DNA of 64,000 nt from positions 2,256,372 through 2,320,371 of the forward strand of contig NW_022985441.1 of NCBI RefSeq assembly GCF_010093595.1, given 5' to 3'. The notes under the pieces are model-generated. The model made no database searches. It had not been told where the DNA came from and was given only the letters and a program-made list of their open reading frames with translations. The DNA is from Mytilinidion resinicola (Eukaryota; Ascomycota; Dothideomycetes; Mytilinidiales; Mytilinidiaceae). The position numbers and the translations under genes were made by a program. Positions 1-11,001 of the stretch are shown piece by piece; position 1 is the stretch's first letter, and every line of letters starts with the position of its first letter.

Positions 1-671
1 GGGGGTGGGACGGTGGAGGGTTGTCGGGGGCTCGTTGGGGTAACGATGGTCGATGAGCTGGATGAGGAGAGAATGATGATGGAGGTCATAATTAATGGTA
101 GGTTCAATACACGATTTAGCTTCGCTGATTCTCTCTATCGTTATATTGGTCGTGAGGAAGAATGGGATGGGGATAGGGGAGGCTTGGCAGGTTGGGACTG
201 CCCCTGATGCCAGCCAGCCATGCTCCAGTCCTCTCCACGCCAATCCTCTAAAAAGGAAAATGCGGGTTATCACGAACCTTCTGGACAAGTGATTGTGGGA
301 GAAGCAGAGGGAGCTTCCAAGGCTTGGCGGCGGGTCGTGCAGGTCGCGCGCGTGAGCTTCGTTGTAGAAAGGTGAATTATCCAACCTCGAAATGCTGGAC
401 ATAAAAGAACGTCCTCCGGCGCCCAACCTGCCTCTCTTCTACACCAGCTTTCTTTCCAACCACCACACCAAAAGCAGACTTCCAAACTCCACTGCCTTGC
501 CAAAGCAATCTTGCAATCTTGCAGCAACTACCAACAGCACCAGCAACCAGCTTTAGCACTCAGCCCACCTACATCTCCAGCAGCTTCCCCCCGCTCAGCT
601 TGTCTCCAGACAAACCTTGATCTGGCATTCCCGCAGCACACCACCACCACCTAACAAAGTCCTCTAATCTC
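1..671. other. Intergenic upstream region of the first gene
   Basis: No coding region can be supported here; the short open frames begin at non-ATG codons or lack coding character. From about 410 to 670 the + strand is pyrimidine-rich and A/C-rich, as is usual for promoters and 5' leaders of filamentous fungi. It most likely holds the promoter and 5' leader of the 818-aa protein gene that starts at 805. Confidence 0.4.
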
Positions 672-776
672 GTAAGTTTCCCTCATCACCTCGTCGCTGC
701 CTTGCTAGGGAGCCTTCCATATACCTCTTCCAGACAACATATCCCTATACGCGAAAGCTAACACCATCATCTCCAG
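672..776 (+). other. Probable 5'-UTR intron
   Basis: A GTAAGT donor at 672, a GCTAACAC branch-like sequence near 757 and a CTCCAG acceptor ending at 776 give a 105-nt intron that would end 28 nt before the ATG at 805. The splice signals match those of the coding introns in this window. Leader introns are common in fungal genes. This is inferred from sequence only and needs RNA evidence. Confidence 0.5.
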
Positions 777-804
777 TTCTCCAAATCCGATTCACCATCC
801 CAAA

Positions 805-3261
805 ATGACTTCTTCCACCTCCACACGCTCTTCCCGCAAGTCGGCGTCGCAAGCTGCCCTCGCGCGTCGCCAGGCCAAGTCCATCAGCCAGGGCCGTTCA
901 CCAACTCCGCCATCCGAAGCGTCCTCGCATACCATGCGCGGCGACTCGCCTCCCTGCAACCAGCTGTCCTCTAGATCTCCATCTGTAGATTCATTCTACA
1001 CGTCCACCACGGAGGGATTCAGCGCCGGTGAACCCAGCCGTGAGTCCAGCATGGAGAGGACTCTCACCCACGCTGCTCGATACGACAGGGTTGTTCTCCG
1101 AGGTTACGACGTGGAAGAGTATATCCACCAGGACGATCGAGAGGAATTCGATCCGGTCACCTACCCGGCCTCAGACATGGGCCTTGGCGGCCAGTATGGT
1201 ATGCCTTCCCCCGACGGCGGCAGCTCTCCTCGCAGCGAAACCGGCGCTGGGAGGACGTTGGAAGAAGTTCGTAATGACTTCAACCAACAACATCACAGCC
1301 AAGAGGACGGTCAGGGATACCGTACTTCGCCACATACCTACGGCGGCAGGTCTCCTTATCGGCGCAACGACGACAGCACGGAGGGTCCTTTCGATCTCTT
1401 TGACCCTAATAACCTCAATGTTCCCATCCTCGATGTTCCCATTCATGACCTCCCGATTCATGACCTCCACAGCGTCCCTGAGCCCCGTAAGCCGAACCTG
1501 AATTTCACGCTTCCCTACTATCCACGCGAGCCCTATGAGGCGGAGCGCGCTGCGGCCATGTTGGCGGATGCGAGACGTCGGAGTGAGGCCGAGGGGAACG
1601 GCTACGCCGGGGAGTGGAGCCCCGACGTGGTGTGTAATGACCTGTACGGTGGTCATTCCCCAATGCATCTGCCAGAGAGCAAATTTTATAAGCGCGTTCT
1701 ATCTCCAGACCTTCACGATGACTGGGATGAGGATGGTTACGACGCGTACGGTGAGGACGACGACCGGTCGATGACTGGTATGGATGGCGAGGAAGTCCGG
1801 GATACGGTGGAGCCGTACACTCCCCGTGCTTATCCTCGCAGCCCTCATCCGCAGGAAAATCTCCTGAGGACTCCGTCGCCTGATTCACGCCAGACAGTCT
1901 TCGACGAGCGCACTGGATTTCCAGAACCATATGCCAATGTCCACGATCTGAAGCGCGGCCGCCGCGATCTTTCCTCTTCTCCTGGTTCCAGCACTGGTCC
2001 ACCTACCAAGCGTCCGTGCGATCGATTTGGAGCGTTTCCGACCTCTCCATCGCCGTCTCTTTTCAATCCTCGCAGTAGCGTCGGCCTTCATACCCCAGCC
2101 CCAATTCCGTTTATTCCTCGACGTGGATTGAAGCGTTCGGCACCGGAGGATGAGGATGGCCCTCTATATCGAGTGGATAGCCCCGACCATCTGGCGCCAG
2201 CCTACCGCCGTAACAAGCGCGGCCGCTTGACTCCTCCCTCTCCAAAGACGTACCAACATCGTGGTAGTCTTGGATTTCCGTTCCAAACGCCGCAGCGCAA
2301 GACGGACCGCGAGGTAATCGATCTGACCTCCCCGTCCCCCAGGCGCCGCGTCCTCTCGAGGCACTCCCCCCCCAGCCGCTCGACCTCGAGTCTCCCCCCC
2401 TTACGCGTTCCTTTGCCGCGGGTCAACTTCCACAACAACACCCCGCCTCTTCCTCGCATTCCGTCACTCCCTCGCGAATTGTCGCCGCGAGCTCGCGAGA
2501 TGACCCCACGCACTCGCGCCCAATACCTTGACGACTTCAACTACTCGTCCCGTGCCAGCTCACCAGCTCCCTCCAACAACGGCTTCTCCATCAATCGCCT
2601 CGACCTCCTCCAGCACGACGTCGAAGCGCTGAGGGCTGATTACACCCGCGACGTCGGCGCGCTCCGCCAGCAGCAGCTCGACTGGTTGGGCGACGTCGGC
2701 AATATCCAGCGGGATTGGCATGGCAAGTTCACGCAGACGGAGTACCGGATGGAGGTGCTCCGTGATGAGTTCGACGACCACGTCACGGCGCAGGAGGACC
2801 TCAACGACGCGCTGTGGGAGCGTGTAGACGATGTGCGCGACGAGCTCAACGGATATCGGACTGAGGAGGAGGAGCAGGAGGAGCAGGAGGAGCAGGAGGA
2901 GCAGGAGGAGCAGGAGGAGCAGGAGGAGCAGGAGGAGCAGGCGCATGTGCTGCACGAGGTGCAGCACAACCTGCAGAATGTATACGACAAGACCAATGCA
3001 GAGGTTATTGTTAACCTGAACAAGACAGTAGACAAGACCAACGAGCTGGAGGCCATTATAGGGGACATGCGTAGGGCCATTGAGGGCATGCGCGGCGAAA
3101 TGGATACGATGAAGGGGGAGATGCGGGGCTTGAGTGCCGAAAACGAGGAGCTGAGGGGGCACCTTGAGCAGTACAAGGAGCGCGATGCGCAGACCAAGCG
3201 TGTGATTGCGCAGCATTTCTTTGGTGTGCAGGTGGAGGATGATGACGACGAAGAATTGTAG
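805..3261 (+). CDS. Large disordered protein with C-terminal coiled coil and EEQ repeat
   Basis: A single uninterrupted 818-codon frame opens at an ATG in an acceptable fungal context (CAAAATGAC). Residues 1 to about 580 are rich in Ser, Pro, Arg and Asp, with low-complexity patches and no recognisable fold. From about 590 the sequence becomes charged and heptad-like and is probably a coiled coil running almost to the end. A run of Glu-Glu-Gln triplets near residues 690-713 is encoded by a GAGGAGCAG minisatellite. The C-terminus ends in an acidic cluster (VEDDDDEEL). I recognise no enzyme family. A scaffold or cytoskeleton/nuclear-associated role is possible but unproven. It stands alone on the + strand with no obvious partner. 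Confidence 0.75.
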   Translation: MTSSTSTRSSRKSASQAALARRQAKSISQGRSPTPPSEASSHTMRGDSPPCNQLSSRSPSVDSFYTSTTEGFSAGEPSRESSMERTLTHAARYDRVVLRGYDVEEYIHQDDREEFDPVTYPASDMGLGGQYGMPSPDGGSSPRSETGAGRTLEEVRNDFNQQHHSQEDGQGYRTSPHTYGGRSPYRRNDDSTEGPFDLFDPNNLNVPILDVPIHDLPIHDLHSVPEPRKPNLNFTLPYYPREPYEAERAAAMLADARRRSEAEGNGYAGEWSPDVVCNDLYGGHSPMHLPESKFYKRVLSPDLHDDWDEDGYDAYGEDDDRSMTGMDGEEVRDTVEPYTPRAYPRSPHPQENLLRTPSPDSRQTVFDERTGFPEPYANVHDLKRGRRDLSSSPGSSTGPPTKRPCDRFGAFPTSPSPSLFNPRSSVGLHTPAPIPFIPRRGLKRSAPEDEDGPLYRVDSPDHLAPAYRRNKRGRLTPPSPKTYQHRGSLGFPFQTPQRKTDREVIDLTSPSPRRRVLSRHSPPSRSTSSLPPLRVPLPRVNFHNNTPPLPRIPSLPRELSPRAREMTPRTRAQYLDDFNYSSRASSPAPSNNGFSINRLDLLQHDVEALRADYTRDVGALRQQQLDWLGDVGNIQRDWHGKFTQTEYRMEVLRDEFDDHVTAQEDLNDALWERVDDVRDELNGYRTEEEEQEEQEEQEEQEEQEEQEEQEEQAHVLHEVQHNLQNVYDKTNAEVIVNLNKTVDKTNELEAIIGDMRRAIEGMRGEMDTMKGEMRGLSAENEELRGHLEQYKERDAQTKRVIAQHFFGVQVEDDDDEEL
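2866..2940 (+). repeat. In-frame GAGGAGCAG minisatellite
   Basis: About eight tandem copies of a 9-bp unit encode Glu-Glu-Gln repeats within the coiled-coil part of the 818-aa protein. The unit is a multiple of three, so copy-number change would keep the frame and only alter coiled-coil length. The reverse strand reads as poly-Leu, an antisense shadow. Confidence 0.85.
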
Positions 3262-3309
3262 GAAATGGGTGTTCGGGGGGAGATGTGGTGGTGAGACTGA
3301 TGCTTCCAG

Positions 3310-3640
3310 ATCCACTTCGGGGTCTTTCCACGACTTTTCCTTTTGTTCTTCTAGGGCTATTAAGAGGACGGATTGACCTGGCGATGTCCTTCCATACCTT
3401 GTTTGGGTCTTTCGACGATTTATCTCTTGTTTTATGGCTCTACTCCGACGACGGGTCGAGGGATGGAGCTTTGCGGCCCTAATGGGGTCTTATTACGACT
3501 TTTCCTTGCATTATTGGGGCTATCACGAGGATGGATTGACCTGGCGACGTCTTTCCACACCTTGGTCGGGGCTTTTAATGACTTTTCCTATGTTTCCTGC
3601 TCTGTCTTCTTTTGTGTTTCTTTTGGATTTAGCATTTGGA
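3310..3640. repeat. Imperfect tandem duplication of about 164 bp downstream of the first gene
   Basis: Two diverged copies lie head to tail. Markers such as GATTGACCTGGCGA (near 3371 and 3534) and GACTTTTCC recur with spacing of about 163-166 bp. The copies differ by scattered substitutions and small indels. They lie just beyond the stop at 3261, so part may be in the 3' UTR. No coding function is supported. Confidence 0.55.
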
Positions 3641-4633
3641 TTTAGCGGTTGAGTTTTGCGTTGTATTTTGTCTTTCATGCGAATGCGTGCTCTTCTGCGA
3701 TGTTGCGACTATTCTAGGGCCACCAACTAAATTGGAATCATCGGAGGCTCGTCCTTGTACTACAAATTGAAATACAACAACTACTCACTACGTTTCTGAC
3801 CATATGCTCCACGTGCTTGAGTGACTCGAAAGGAGGATGTGAAGCCACTACCAGTAGATTTGAAGGCGTGTTGATGCTGTTTAGATAAGCGTCTGAAACC
3901 GGCCTCTCTGAACTTAATTTTGGCTACATGGATGCTGCTGTCAGAGGTGCCTTAGTGAGATCTAGATCCTCGGGGGTGTATGTCATGTCTCGGCGGTCCA
4001 GATCAGACGCCTCACTATACCTTTCTTCCACAGTACTCGAAAAGCTGAAGGGCTTCAGGATACTCATACTCAGTTGTTTCTAGAAGCCAGATTTGCAGCG
4101 CATGAATAAGGCAGCGAAGACTGTTCCAAATGCACGATGCTTGAAGACCCGAGCGTGCGAAACGGCTGCGGAGGCATTTTCCCACGGCAATTCTAGAAAT
4201 TCATATCTTTCTGCCCAGTTTAACGAGTCTATATCACCTCAAGCACCTTCTCAAGCCGCATCATAGTATATCAATTCAGGAGGGCGAGGGAAGAGTGAAG
4301 GTGTTGCGCACTTGGATGAGGTGACGTCTGCACTCGGCCCCCACTGTGCCGAAGCCTCCGAGCTTCCTCTCTCAGCGCTCGCTCCGCGCCCGGTTCAACA
4401 CCAGAGCAGGCCATCACCGCCCATCACCGCCATGTAACCTCGTACCGCGTAATAGCACACATCGCACCGCTCCGGCTGCAGCGCAGGTACACTAACCGCC
4501 GGCCAAGAAGCCAAGAGCAGCATGACGGCAGCCAGATTGATCGCCGTTCGAAATGGACAACCTGTAAATCATGCTGACCCCATTTTTGCTCACCCTCACA
4601 GCATAGGCCCTCAATTGCGCACTCTCCACCACG
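3641..4633. other. Intergenic region with no supported gene
   Basis: About 1 kb of ordinary composition between the tandem duplication and the esterase gene. The last 100-150 bp are C/A-rich and probably contain the esterase promoter and leader. I see no RNA gene or mobile element in it. Confidence 0.4.
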
Positions 4634-5761
4634 ATGAAGCTCTCCGCACTTCTCCCGCTCCTCCCTGCCGTTGTTGCGATCCCCTTCCCTCCTCCAACGG
4701 GCCCCTACGGCGTGGGCATCACACAGCACGTCTTCAACCACACGACGCCCAACGACCCCGTCGCCTTCGCGGTAAAGCCGTCAAACGGTACTGGCCACCT
4801 CCTCACGACCATCTACTACCCGACCCTACAGCTGCCCACCCCGCTGAACACCACCGCGCCCTACCTCGACCCCACGACCGCCTCTGTATGGGGCGACCCG
4901 CTCCTCTTCTCGAAAGGCGCCCTCGAAACCCTCACAACGTGGACGCAATGGCAGGCGCCCACCCTGAAATCCTCCACCGGCCTGCCCACCGTCATCTTCA
5001 GCCCCGGCGGCGGCGAGAACGCCGTAATGTACAGCTACCTGACGACCGCCCTCGCGTCGAACGGCTACACGGTGCTGGCGCTAGACCACCCAGGCGAGGC
5101 GCCGTACGTGCAGTTCCCATACGGCGGCGATGGATACTACGGGATCGATATCACGGCGACCTGGAACCGCACTCTCATGACCGACGTCTACAAGATGCGT
5201 ATCTCGGACGCGCAGGCGATAATCCACAAACTCTTCCCGCCGCTCGTCGAGAGCTACAAAGCGCCCTTCAACACGACGCATTTCGTCATGATAGGCCACT
5301 CGATTGGCGGTGCTGCCGCAGCGGGCGCAATGGAGCTCGAGCCCTCCATCATCGGCGGCGTCAACCTGGATGGCGGCTTCTTCCCCGAAGTCTCGCTGCC
5401 GGACGTCAAGCGGCCGTTCTTGCTAATGGCGGGCAGCGAGCACACGCCCGCGATTGACCCGACTTGGTCGCCGTTTTCCAAGAATCAGAGTGGGTATTGG
5501 CAGTGGGTTAATATCACCGGGACGGCGCATCAGGACTACAGCGATTTGGCGGATTGGGTCGATCTGCTGGATATGCGGAATAAGACCGCGATTCCAGGCA
5601 GCTTTGGTACGATATGGGCGCCGCGGATGGACTTTTTGGTCAGCACGTTTGTGGAGGCGTTGTTGGATTTGGTGCTGGGTGTGAGGCAGCATGTGCTCGA
5701 TGGCCCCAGTTCGAAGTACCCAGAGGTAGTCTTTGTGAACGAGAGCAGGAAGGGTTATTGA
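4634..5761 (+). CDS. Secreted alpha/beta hydrolase, PAF-acetylhydrolase-like
   Basis: An intronless 375-aa protein begins with a signal peptide (MKLSALLPLLPAVVAIP). The nucleophile elbow GHSIGG lies near residues 221-226, an Asp-containing strand (GGVNLDGGFF) follows, and the probable catalytic His is in GTAHQDYSD near residue 297. This order of Ser, Asp and His, with the HQDYSD block, resembles fungal members of the plasma-type platelet-activating-factor acetylhydrolase family. Several N-x-S/T sequons (NHTT, NGTG, NTTH, NITG) fit passage through the secretory pathway. The likely role is hydrolysis of an ester substrate outside the cell; the substrate is unknown. The length suits the family and no lesion is visible. 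Confidence 0.85.
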   Translation: MKLSALLPLLPAVVAIPFPPPTGPYGVGITQHVFNHTTPNDPVAFAVKPSNGTGHLLTTIYYPTLQLPTPLNTTAPYLDPTTASVWGDPLLFSKGALETLTTWTQWQAPTLKSSTGLPTVIFSPGGGENAVMYSYLTTALASNGYTVLALDHPGEAPYVQFPYGGDGYYGIDITATWNRTLMTDVYKMRISDAQAIIHKLFPPLVESYKAPFNTTHFVMIGHSIGGAAAAGAMELEPSIIGGVNLDGGFFPEVSLPDVKRPFLLMAGSEHTPAIDPTWSPFSKNQSGYWQWVNITGTAHQDYSDLADWVDLLDMRNKTAIPGSFGTIWAPRMDFLVSTFVEALLDLVLGVRQHVLDGPSSKYPEVVFVNESRKGY

Positions 5762-6195
5762 TATCCGGTATCTCGTACATAGTAGGTGCGTAGTTGAAAA
5801 GCGCCATTAGGTGTTCTATTCTTTCAGACCAGGGATTCTGGTCACGTGCTCTCCGCTCCGCTCCCGCAGCCATCTTTGCAAGCGATATTACAGCAGCGCT
5901 GCCCCGGACCCCGAATCTTGGTGTGTAAGTGCATTTTACTATTTTTAAGCTTCAAAATACATTCGAAGATATCTCGTCAAAGAGAGTCTCTACCATCCAA
6001 TCGGACATCACATTTCGGAACCCACCGGAATATGGAAACGTCTCTACCTGAACTTCATACTTTACCTCTCCTTTCATACGTCTAATTTTCCTCATTTCGT
6101 AGCAGACGTTATTTCCTACTTCACGGCTTCCTTCTCTCTCCCTAGCCGTAGTATCTCCTCAAACCAAGCCTCTCGTACCCTTCAGTGTTCCTGCC
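5762..6195. other. Intergenic region
   Basis: 434 bp between two + strand genes. The final 100 bp are pyrimidine-rich and read as a typical fungal promoter/leader for the SDR gene. Nothing else is recognised. Confidence 0.4.
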
Positions 6196-7404
6196 ATGTC
6201 CTCATCCACACCTCCCATTCCTCACATCCTCCTCCTTGGCGCAACCGGCTACTTAGGCGGCTCCATCCTCTCCTCCTTGCTACCAAACATCATCACCTTT
6301 CCCCCGAACTACACCATCGCCGCCCTCGTTCGATCGCCGGAGAAAGCGAAATGGCCAGAATCTCACAACATCCGCCCTATTCTCGGTTCCCTAGACGACG
6401 CAGTACTCATAGAAGAAGAAGCAAGTAAAGCAGATATCCTCATCAACACAGCAGATTCAGACCACCTCCCCTCCGCGCGCGCTGCCGTCGCCGGCCTCAT
6501 CCAACGCTTTCAAGAAACACAGAAGAAGCCGCTGTATTTGCATACAAGGTACGTTGGATCCCGGAGGAGGTCCCGCAGCATTCCCGCCCTCAAAACCAAC
6601 TCACCACCCTAAACCCCCCCATCCCCCAGCGGCACAGGCATTCTCATCTCTCCCACCACCGTCCCCGGCACCGCCGAACCCCGCATCTGGTCAGACGCCG
6701 ACGCCGCATCCCTCGCTGCAATCTCGCCCACGTATCTGCACCGCGAATCCGACCTCTTCCTCCTGCTCCCCGCCCATGCGTCAAGCATCCACATCACCAT
6801 CGTCGCGCCTAGCGCGATCCACGGCATGGGAACCGGCCCAGCGGGCTTCGCGAACAGATTGAGTGTGCAGATCCCCTGGCTGATCTCCAACGCGCTGAAA
6901 TTGGGCAAGATGCATATGGTAGGTAGGGGCGAGAACTGGAATTGTCAGGTGCATGTCGCGGATCTGGTGGGGTTTTATGGGCGGTTGCTGGAGATGTACA
7001 TCTCCGGCTCCGAAAGTATCTCCGAACTTCCCACGGGCTACGTGTTTCCGGTCCCCGCGGGCTCGGGCGGCGAGATCCAGATGAAGTCGCTCGTCACCGC
7101 GGTAGCGAAAGAGATGGCCGCGCAGGGGCTGTTGGAGAGCGCGGGCGTGGTGGAGGTTGAGCCGAGCGATGGGGGGTTGAAAGCGGTTTTTGGGGGAACG
7201 GCGGGGAAGTGGCTTGTGGGCGGGAATTGTCGGGCGAGGGGGGTGAAAGCTGCCAGGGCTGGGTGGGTGGCGAAGGAGCCGGGGGCTTTGGAGGAGGGGG
7301 AATTGAAGGAGGTGGTGCGGGAGGTGAGCAAGCAGGTCAGGGAGGGGGTGTATAGGGGGTTTGGGGCTGGTGGGAGCAGGAGTGAGGGGAGGTATAGGGA
7401 GTAG
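6196..7404 (+). CDS. NAD(P)-binding epimerase/NmrA-like SDR protein
   Basis: Two exons, 6196-6548 and 6630-7404, are joined across an 81-nt GTACGT...CAG intron and give 375 aa. The N-terminal Rossmann motif is LLLGATGYLGGSIL (GxxGYLG, residues about 13-26). The splice restores LHTSGTGIL, a strand typical of atypical/extended SDRs. The protein resembles fungal nucleoside-diphosphate-sugar epimerase-like or NmrA-type proteins, which are oxidoreductases or NAD(P) sensors; the substrate cannot be told from sequence. The frame stays open through both exons and the conserved core is continuous, so the gene looks functional. The C-terminal 60 residues are Gly/Glu-rich and less conserved in character. 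Confidence 0.85.
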
Positions 7405-8266
7405 AAAGGGGTAGTGGGAGGGATGGAGGGGTAAGGGGAGGTTAGAGCGAGGTTGTTGTACGCTGCTATTCGAGAGATTGTATTTCTCGAAGTTGCCGGA
7501 GTTTTAGAAGAATTGAGTGCGTGTGATCCTTTAAAAGCAGCTAGGGGGGCAGGCGTTTGAAGTACAGAAGTCGAAGTTGAGGGACGGGAGTGTGTGATCG
7601 AGCGAGAGGGTGAATGTGGGAAGGAATGTCTAGAGAAAGGGGCGTATATTGTTGGCAGTATATAAAATCACTTCTTTTCCGGTCCTCCTAATCTTAGGCG
7701 GGGCGTGCTTTCTCTTCCATCACATATGGCGATTCGGGGTATATATAAGAAGAGAAACCAGCGGACGCTTTACGGCTGGTGGGATGCTAGAGAGGAGACT
7801 GTTAGAGCATATGAAAGAAACATGTCTTGGTCAACGTGAAGGGGCAAGGGCAGTCAAAGGGAAGCGATTGTGGCAGATTAGGAGAAGGTGGGAAGCGGAG
7901 GTGTGAGAGTTGCGTGTGAGAGTACTAATTCAATTCTTCCGTTCTTCTTTACATATAATAAATGGTGCTCTAGGCACCATGATGAGCTGCTCTACAGAGC
8001 CGTGTAGGTTCTTAGGCAGATGTTATAAGTCGCGTGACACATGACTCGTGTCCAGATCAACGTCGCAGCTTGTGATGTTCTGGTCGTAGGGATTTGTAGT
8101 GTTCAAAGCCACAGGTGGTAGAATACCCGTCATACTTATAAACGCCTCCAGATACTCGTCACGTGCTCAACTGCGAGCGCTTTCGATCAGGCTGAAGCTT
8201 CTAGACTACAATACTCCACTCTACAGCTCTACAACTCACAAACGTCCAGTGTTTCCGTTCCGAATC
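7405..8266. other. Intergenic region
   Basis: 862 bp with no convincing gene. An open frame at 7649-7906 starts at TTG and has no recognisable domain, so it is not called. The region before 8267 may contain the former promoter of the HET pseudogene. Confidence 0.35.
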
Positions 8267-10454
8267 ATGTTCTGCAATCATTGTAACCATTTTCGAGACG
8301 TGTACATGAGCACTGGGAGAAAGGCTCCTATGAGCTCCCTCGAGATAATTGGGGGACAATCCTCGAGTTCACTACAGTTCACTAACCCAGCCTTGAGGCA
8401 CTAGAAACCTCTGCATCTTCGGGCTGTCACCTTTGCGTGCAAATTTTGAAAACCTTCTCTACAGAATTCTACGGCTCCAATAGCCGTTTTACAGCTGATC
8501 AACGTATAGGCCTTTTTTTCAGAGCCATGCATCTCAAATACGAACACAGAGCAGATTCTATTGCACAGTACCCGAAGCCAAGCTATGGGTCCACATTGAA
8601 TGAGTCCGGAGAGTATCTTGAAATCTATCCGAGCACAAGGAGTGCCATCATTTCCAGATGTCCAGCGATAAAAAGCTCCCAAGCCGAGTCATTGATGTCG
8701 GATCTATCGATGAACAACCATTCTTACATGAAACCGAACCGTCCAAGACTGGGGTATATCTAACCCTAAGTCACCGGTGGAGCGACCATGTTCTGACGAC
8801 TACCAAAGCAACGCTCGCTGATAGGAAGATGTGCATCCTCCTGGATTCTATGCCACCTACCTTCTCTGACGCTGTTGTTGTGGCTCGAAAATTCAAGATC
8901 AGGTACCTGTGGATTGAGTCGCTATGTATCATCCAAGACTCAACAGACGATTGGATGGCAGAGAGCGCAAAGATGTGTGATATCTACCGCGGGGCACTGT
9001 TCACCATCTTTGCAGCAAATACGCATCCCACGGACGTACCAAATCCGGGTAGATGGTCTATTCGCACCCAGAAATGGTCTCGAAAATAGAAGTTGTGACC
9101 TAAGATTGCCTGGAATACGAGTTAACGCCAATAAGATCGGCTCAGATTTATTCTCACTCCGGGGCAGAGCCGAGGGGATGCGCCAGTACAACTGGAGCCA
9201 AGACATGACTCTTTGGGAAAGGGGCTGGATAATGCAGGAGCAAGCTCTGAGTACTCGCCAACTTGTCTTCGGAAGTCACACAGTAGTCTGGGGTTGTGTT
9301 TCGGGTAAGGTGGATGAAGCAGATCTTTGTATATCTGACGATTCTCACTTAGCAGGTAAGATGGGTGGCTGGGGACGAACCAGGGGTGACTATAGACCAA
9401 TCAGAACCATCCAAAAGGGGCTCATTCCCGGCTTCAAAAATTGTCACCAAATCAACCCAGGGGACTGGTGTTCAATCATTCGGGCTTTCTCATTGCGACA
9501 ACTGATCATAGATACGGACCGTTCAAACGCGATATGGGGTATGGCAAAAGCTGTTGAGCAGGCAACCGGACTCATCTTCGTATGGGGGCTCATTATAGGT
9601 CACCAGGATGCAGCAGACTCTAATACCAACTTGCGAAACTTCCTGTGGATACCGTGCGCCTCATCCCAGGTCTATCCCGATGAAAATTATCTACGTCCAA
9701 CCCGAATATACGGCCCATCGTTTTCCTGGACATCTCTTACTGGAGGGGTCTTTTGCGATGATTACCTCCGGTTTATCTCCCCATTATCAGGAGAACATCA
9801 TCCTGCCTGGGAATCGTGGCGCACCTATGTTGGCATTGCACGCGTTGTTCGTCTCAAAGGGCAGCATGGCTATTCATATCACAGCTCCTACGTCTTCGTC
9901 CGAGGAAAGCTTAGAAAAGCCGTCATCTCCCCAGTCAGCCCTCCCCATTACATTGGATTGCAGAAATATCATTTCTAGTGAACACTAGAGGTGCCTTTAC
10001 AATGCGAACAGAAGGTGTGCCAGCGGATTGGCCTGAGGAATGGCTAGACGCGAAAAGTAAACGTCCGAGCGGTCGATACATGTTTGATATCGACGAGGGT
10101 CATGCCCAAGAGGTGTACTGCTTAGGAATAATCATATATGCTCCTAGCTTCCCTTGTTACCATTGTAAGACCCTCGTCGAAGCATCACTACACCAATCGC
10201 ACTGCGATAAATGCAACAGCATCCTGGACACAGGCCAATCGCCAAAACCCAGGCGAGGCTGGGTGCTTTGCGTTATGTTAGCTCCCATCCACCGGGGAGA
10301 TGGCGAATTCGAACGCGTCGGCTGCGCTATTTGGGAAGAAGAGGACTGGAACAAGCTGAAGGGAACTTGCGATATCCAGGGCGTATCATCTCAGGAAATC
10401 AGTGAATTGGATACCAACTTAGGCTCGGACGAAGTCATCATTCGACTCGTTTGA
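8267..10454 (+). pseudogene. HET-domain (heterokaryon incompatibility) gene, frameshifted
   Basis: The first exon starts MFCNHCNHFRDV. It joins through a good intron (8302-8390, GTACAT donor, CACTAAC branch, CAG) to LEALETSASSGCHLC, the usual start of HET proteins. Downstream blocks match the HET domain: LPSRVIDVG, VYLTLSHRWS, YLWIESLCIIQD and WERGWIMQEQALSTRQLVF. The blocks lie in different frames. The frame changes near 8620-8660 (with an in-frame TGA at 8619 just before the HKEC block), near 9030-9055 between AANTHPTD and DGLFAPRN, and near 9960-9985 before the C-terminal block TRGAFTMRTEG. I tested GT-AG pairs at each site and none had the required phase. HET proteins act in allorecognition and cell death; this copy looks dead or mis-sequenced. 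Confidence 0.7.
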
Positions 10455-11001
10455 TAGTATTTTGCGCTCTCTTAGTCATTTGTCAGCTAATTGCACTTTT
10501 AATTGTCTATCATGCATTGCAAGCTGTATTTCCAATTCTTTATTTCCGTCGGAAGCGTAACATCTGCGAATGGAGATCACAGTTCTCTGAGTTTTCGGCC
10601 GTCGTCCAATCACCGAAACTCCTCGTAATCTAATTACACACATTCGCACACCCGACGAGGATATGATATCTGATATCCATCGTATTAGAAAATCATTTTG
10701 AGACGTCCAGCAGTTTTGCAAAACAATCAGCTTGGCCCCTAGTGGTATGGCTGCCACCTTAGCACTCTATACCCACGAGCCTGTACTTAGCATTAGGAAC
10801 CGTTCGCTATAGGAGGAAGGCGAAGTACTCGCTAGAATGAAGATTCAGATACTAATCGATATAATCGATATTGAAGAAAAAACAACTGTTGGGCAATCAT
10901 TTTTCCCTTTCATATACACTTGCTACATCACTATTCACTCTTGCTTCCGCTTAACCCGTTAGGCACTGTGCTATTTATCTTGGGAACTTTTCGGTAGTGA
11001 T
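10455..11001. other. Intergenic region before the MITE
   Basis: 547 bp of moderately AT-rich sequence. No coding region, RNA gene or repeat is supported. Confidence 0.35.

Noticed and set aside
2560..3315. Long minus-strand frame rich in Leu opposite the first gene
   Set aside because: The poly-Leu run is the complement of the GAGGAGCAG repeat; it is an antisense shadow.
7649..7906. 85-codon frame as a small gene
   Set aside because: It starts at TTG, has no ATG upstream in frame and shows no recognisable domain.
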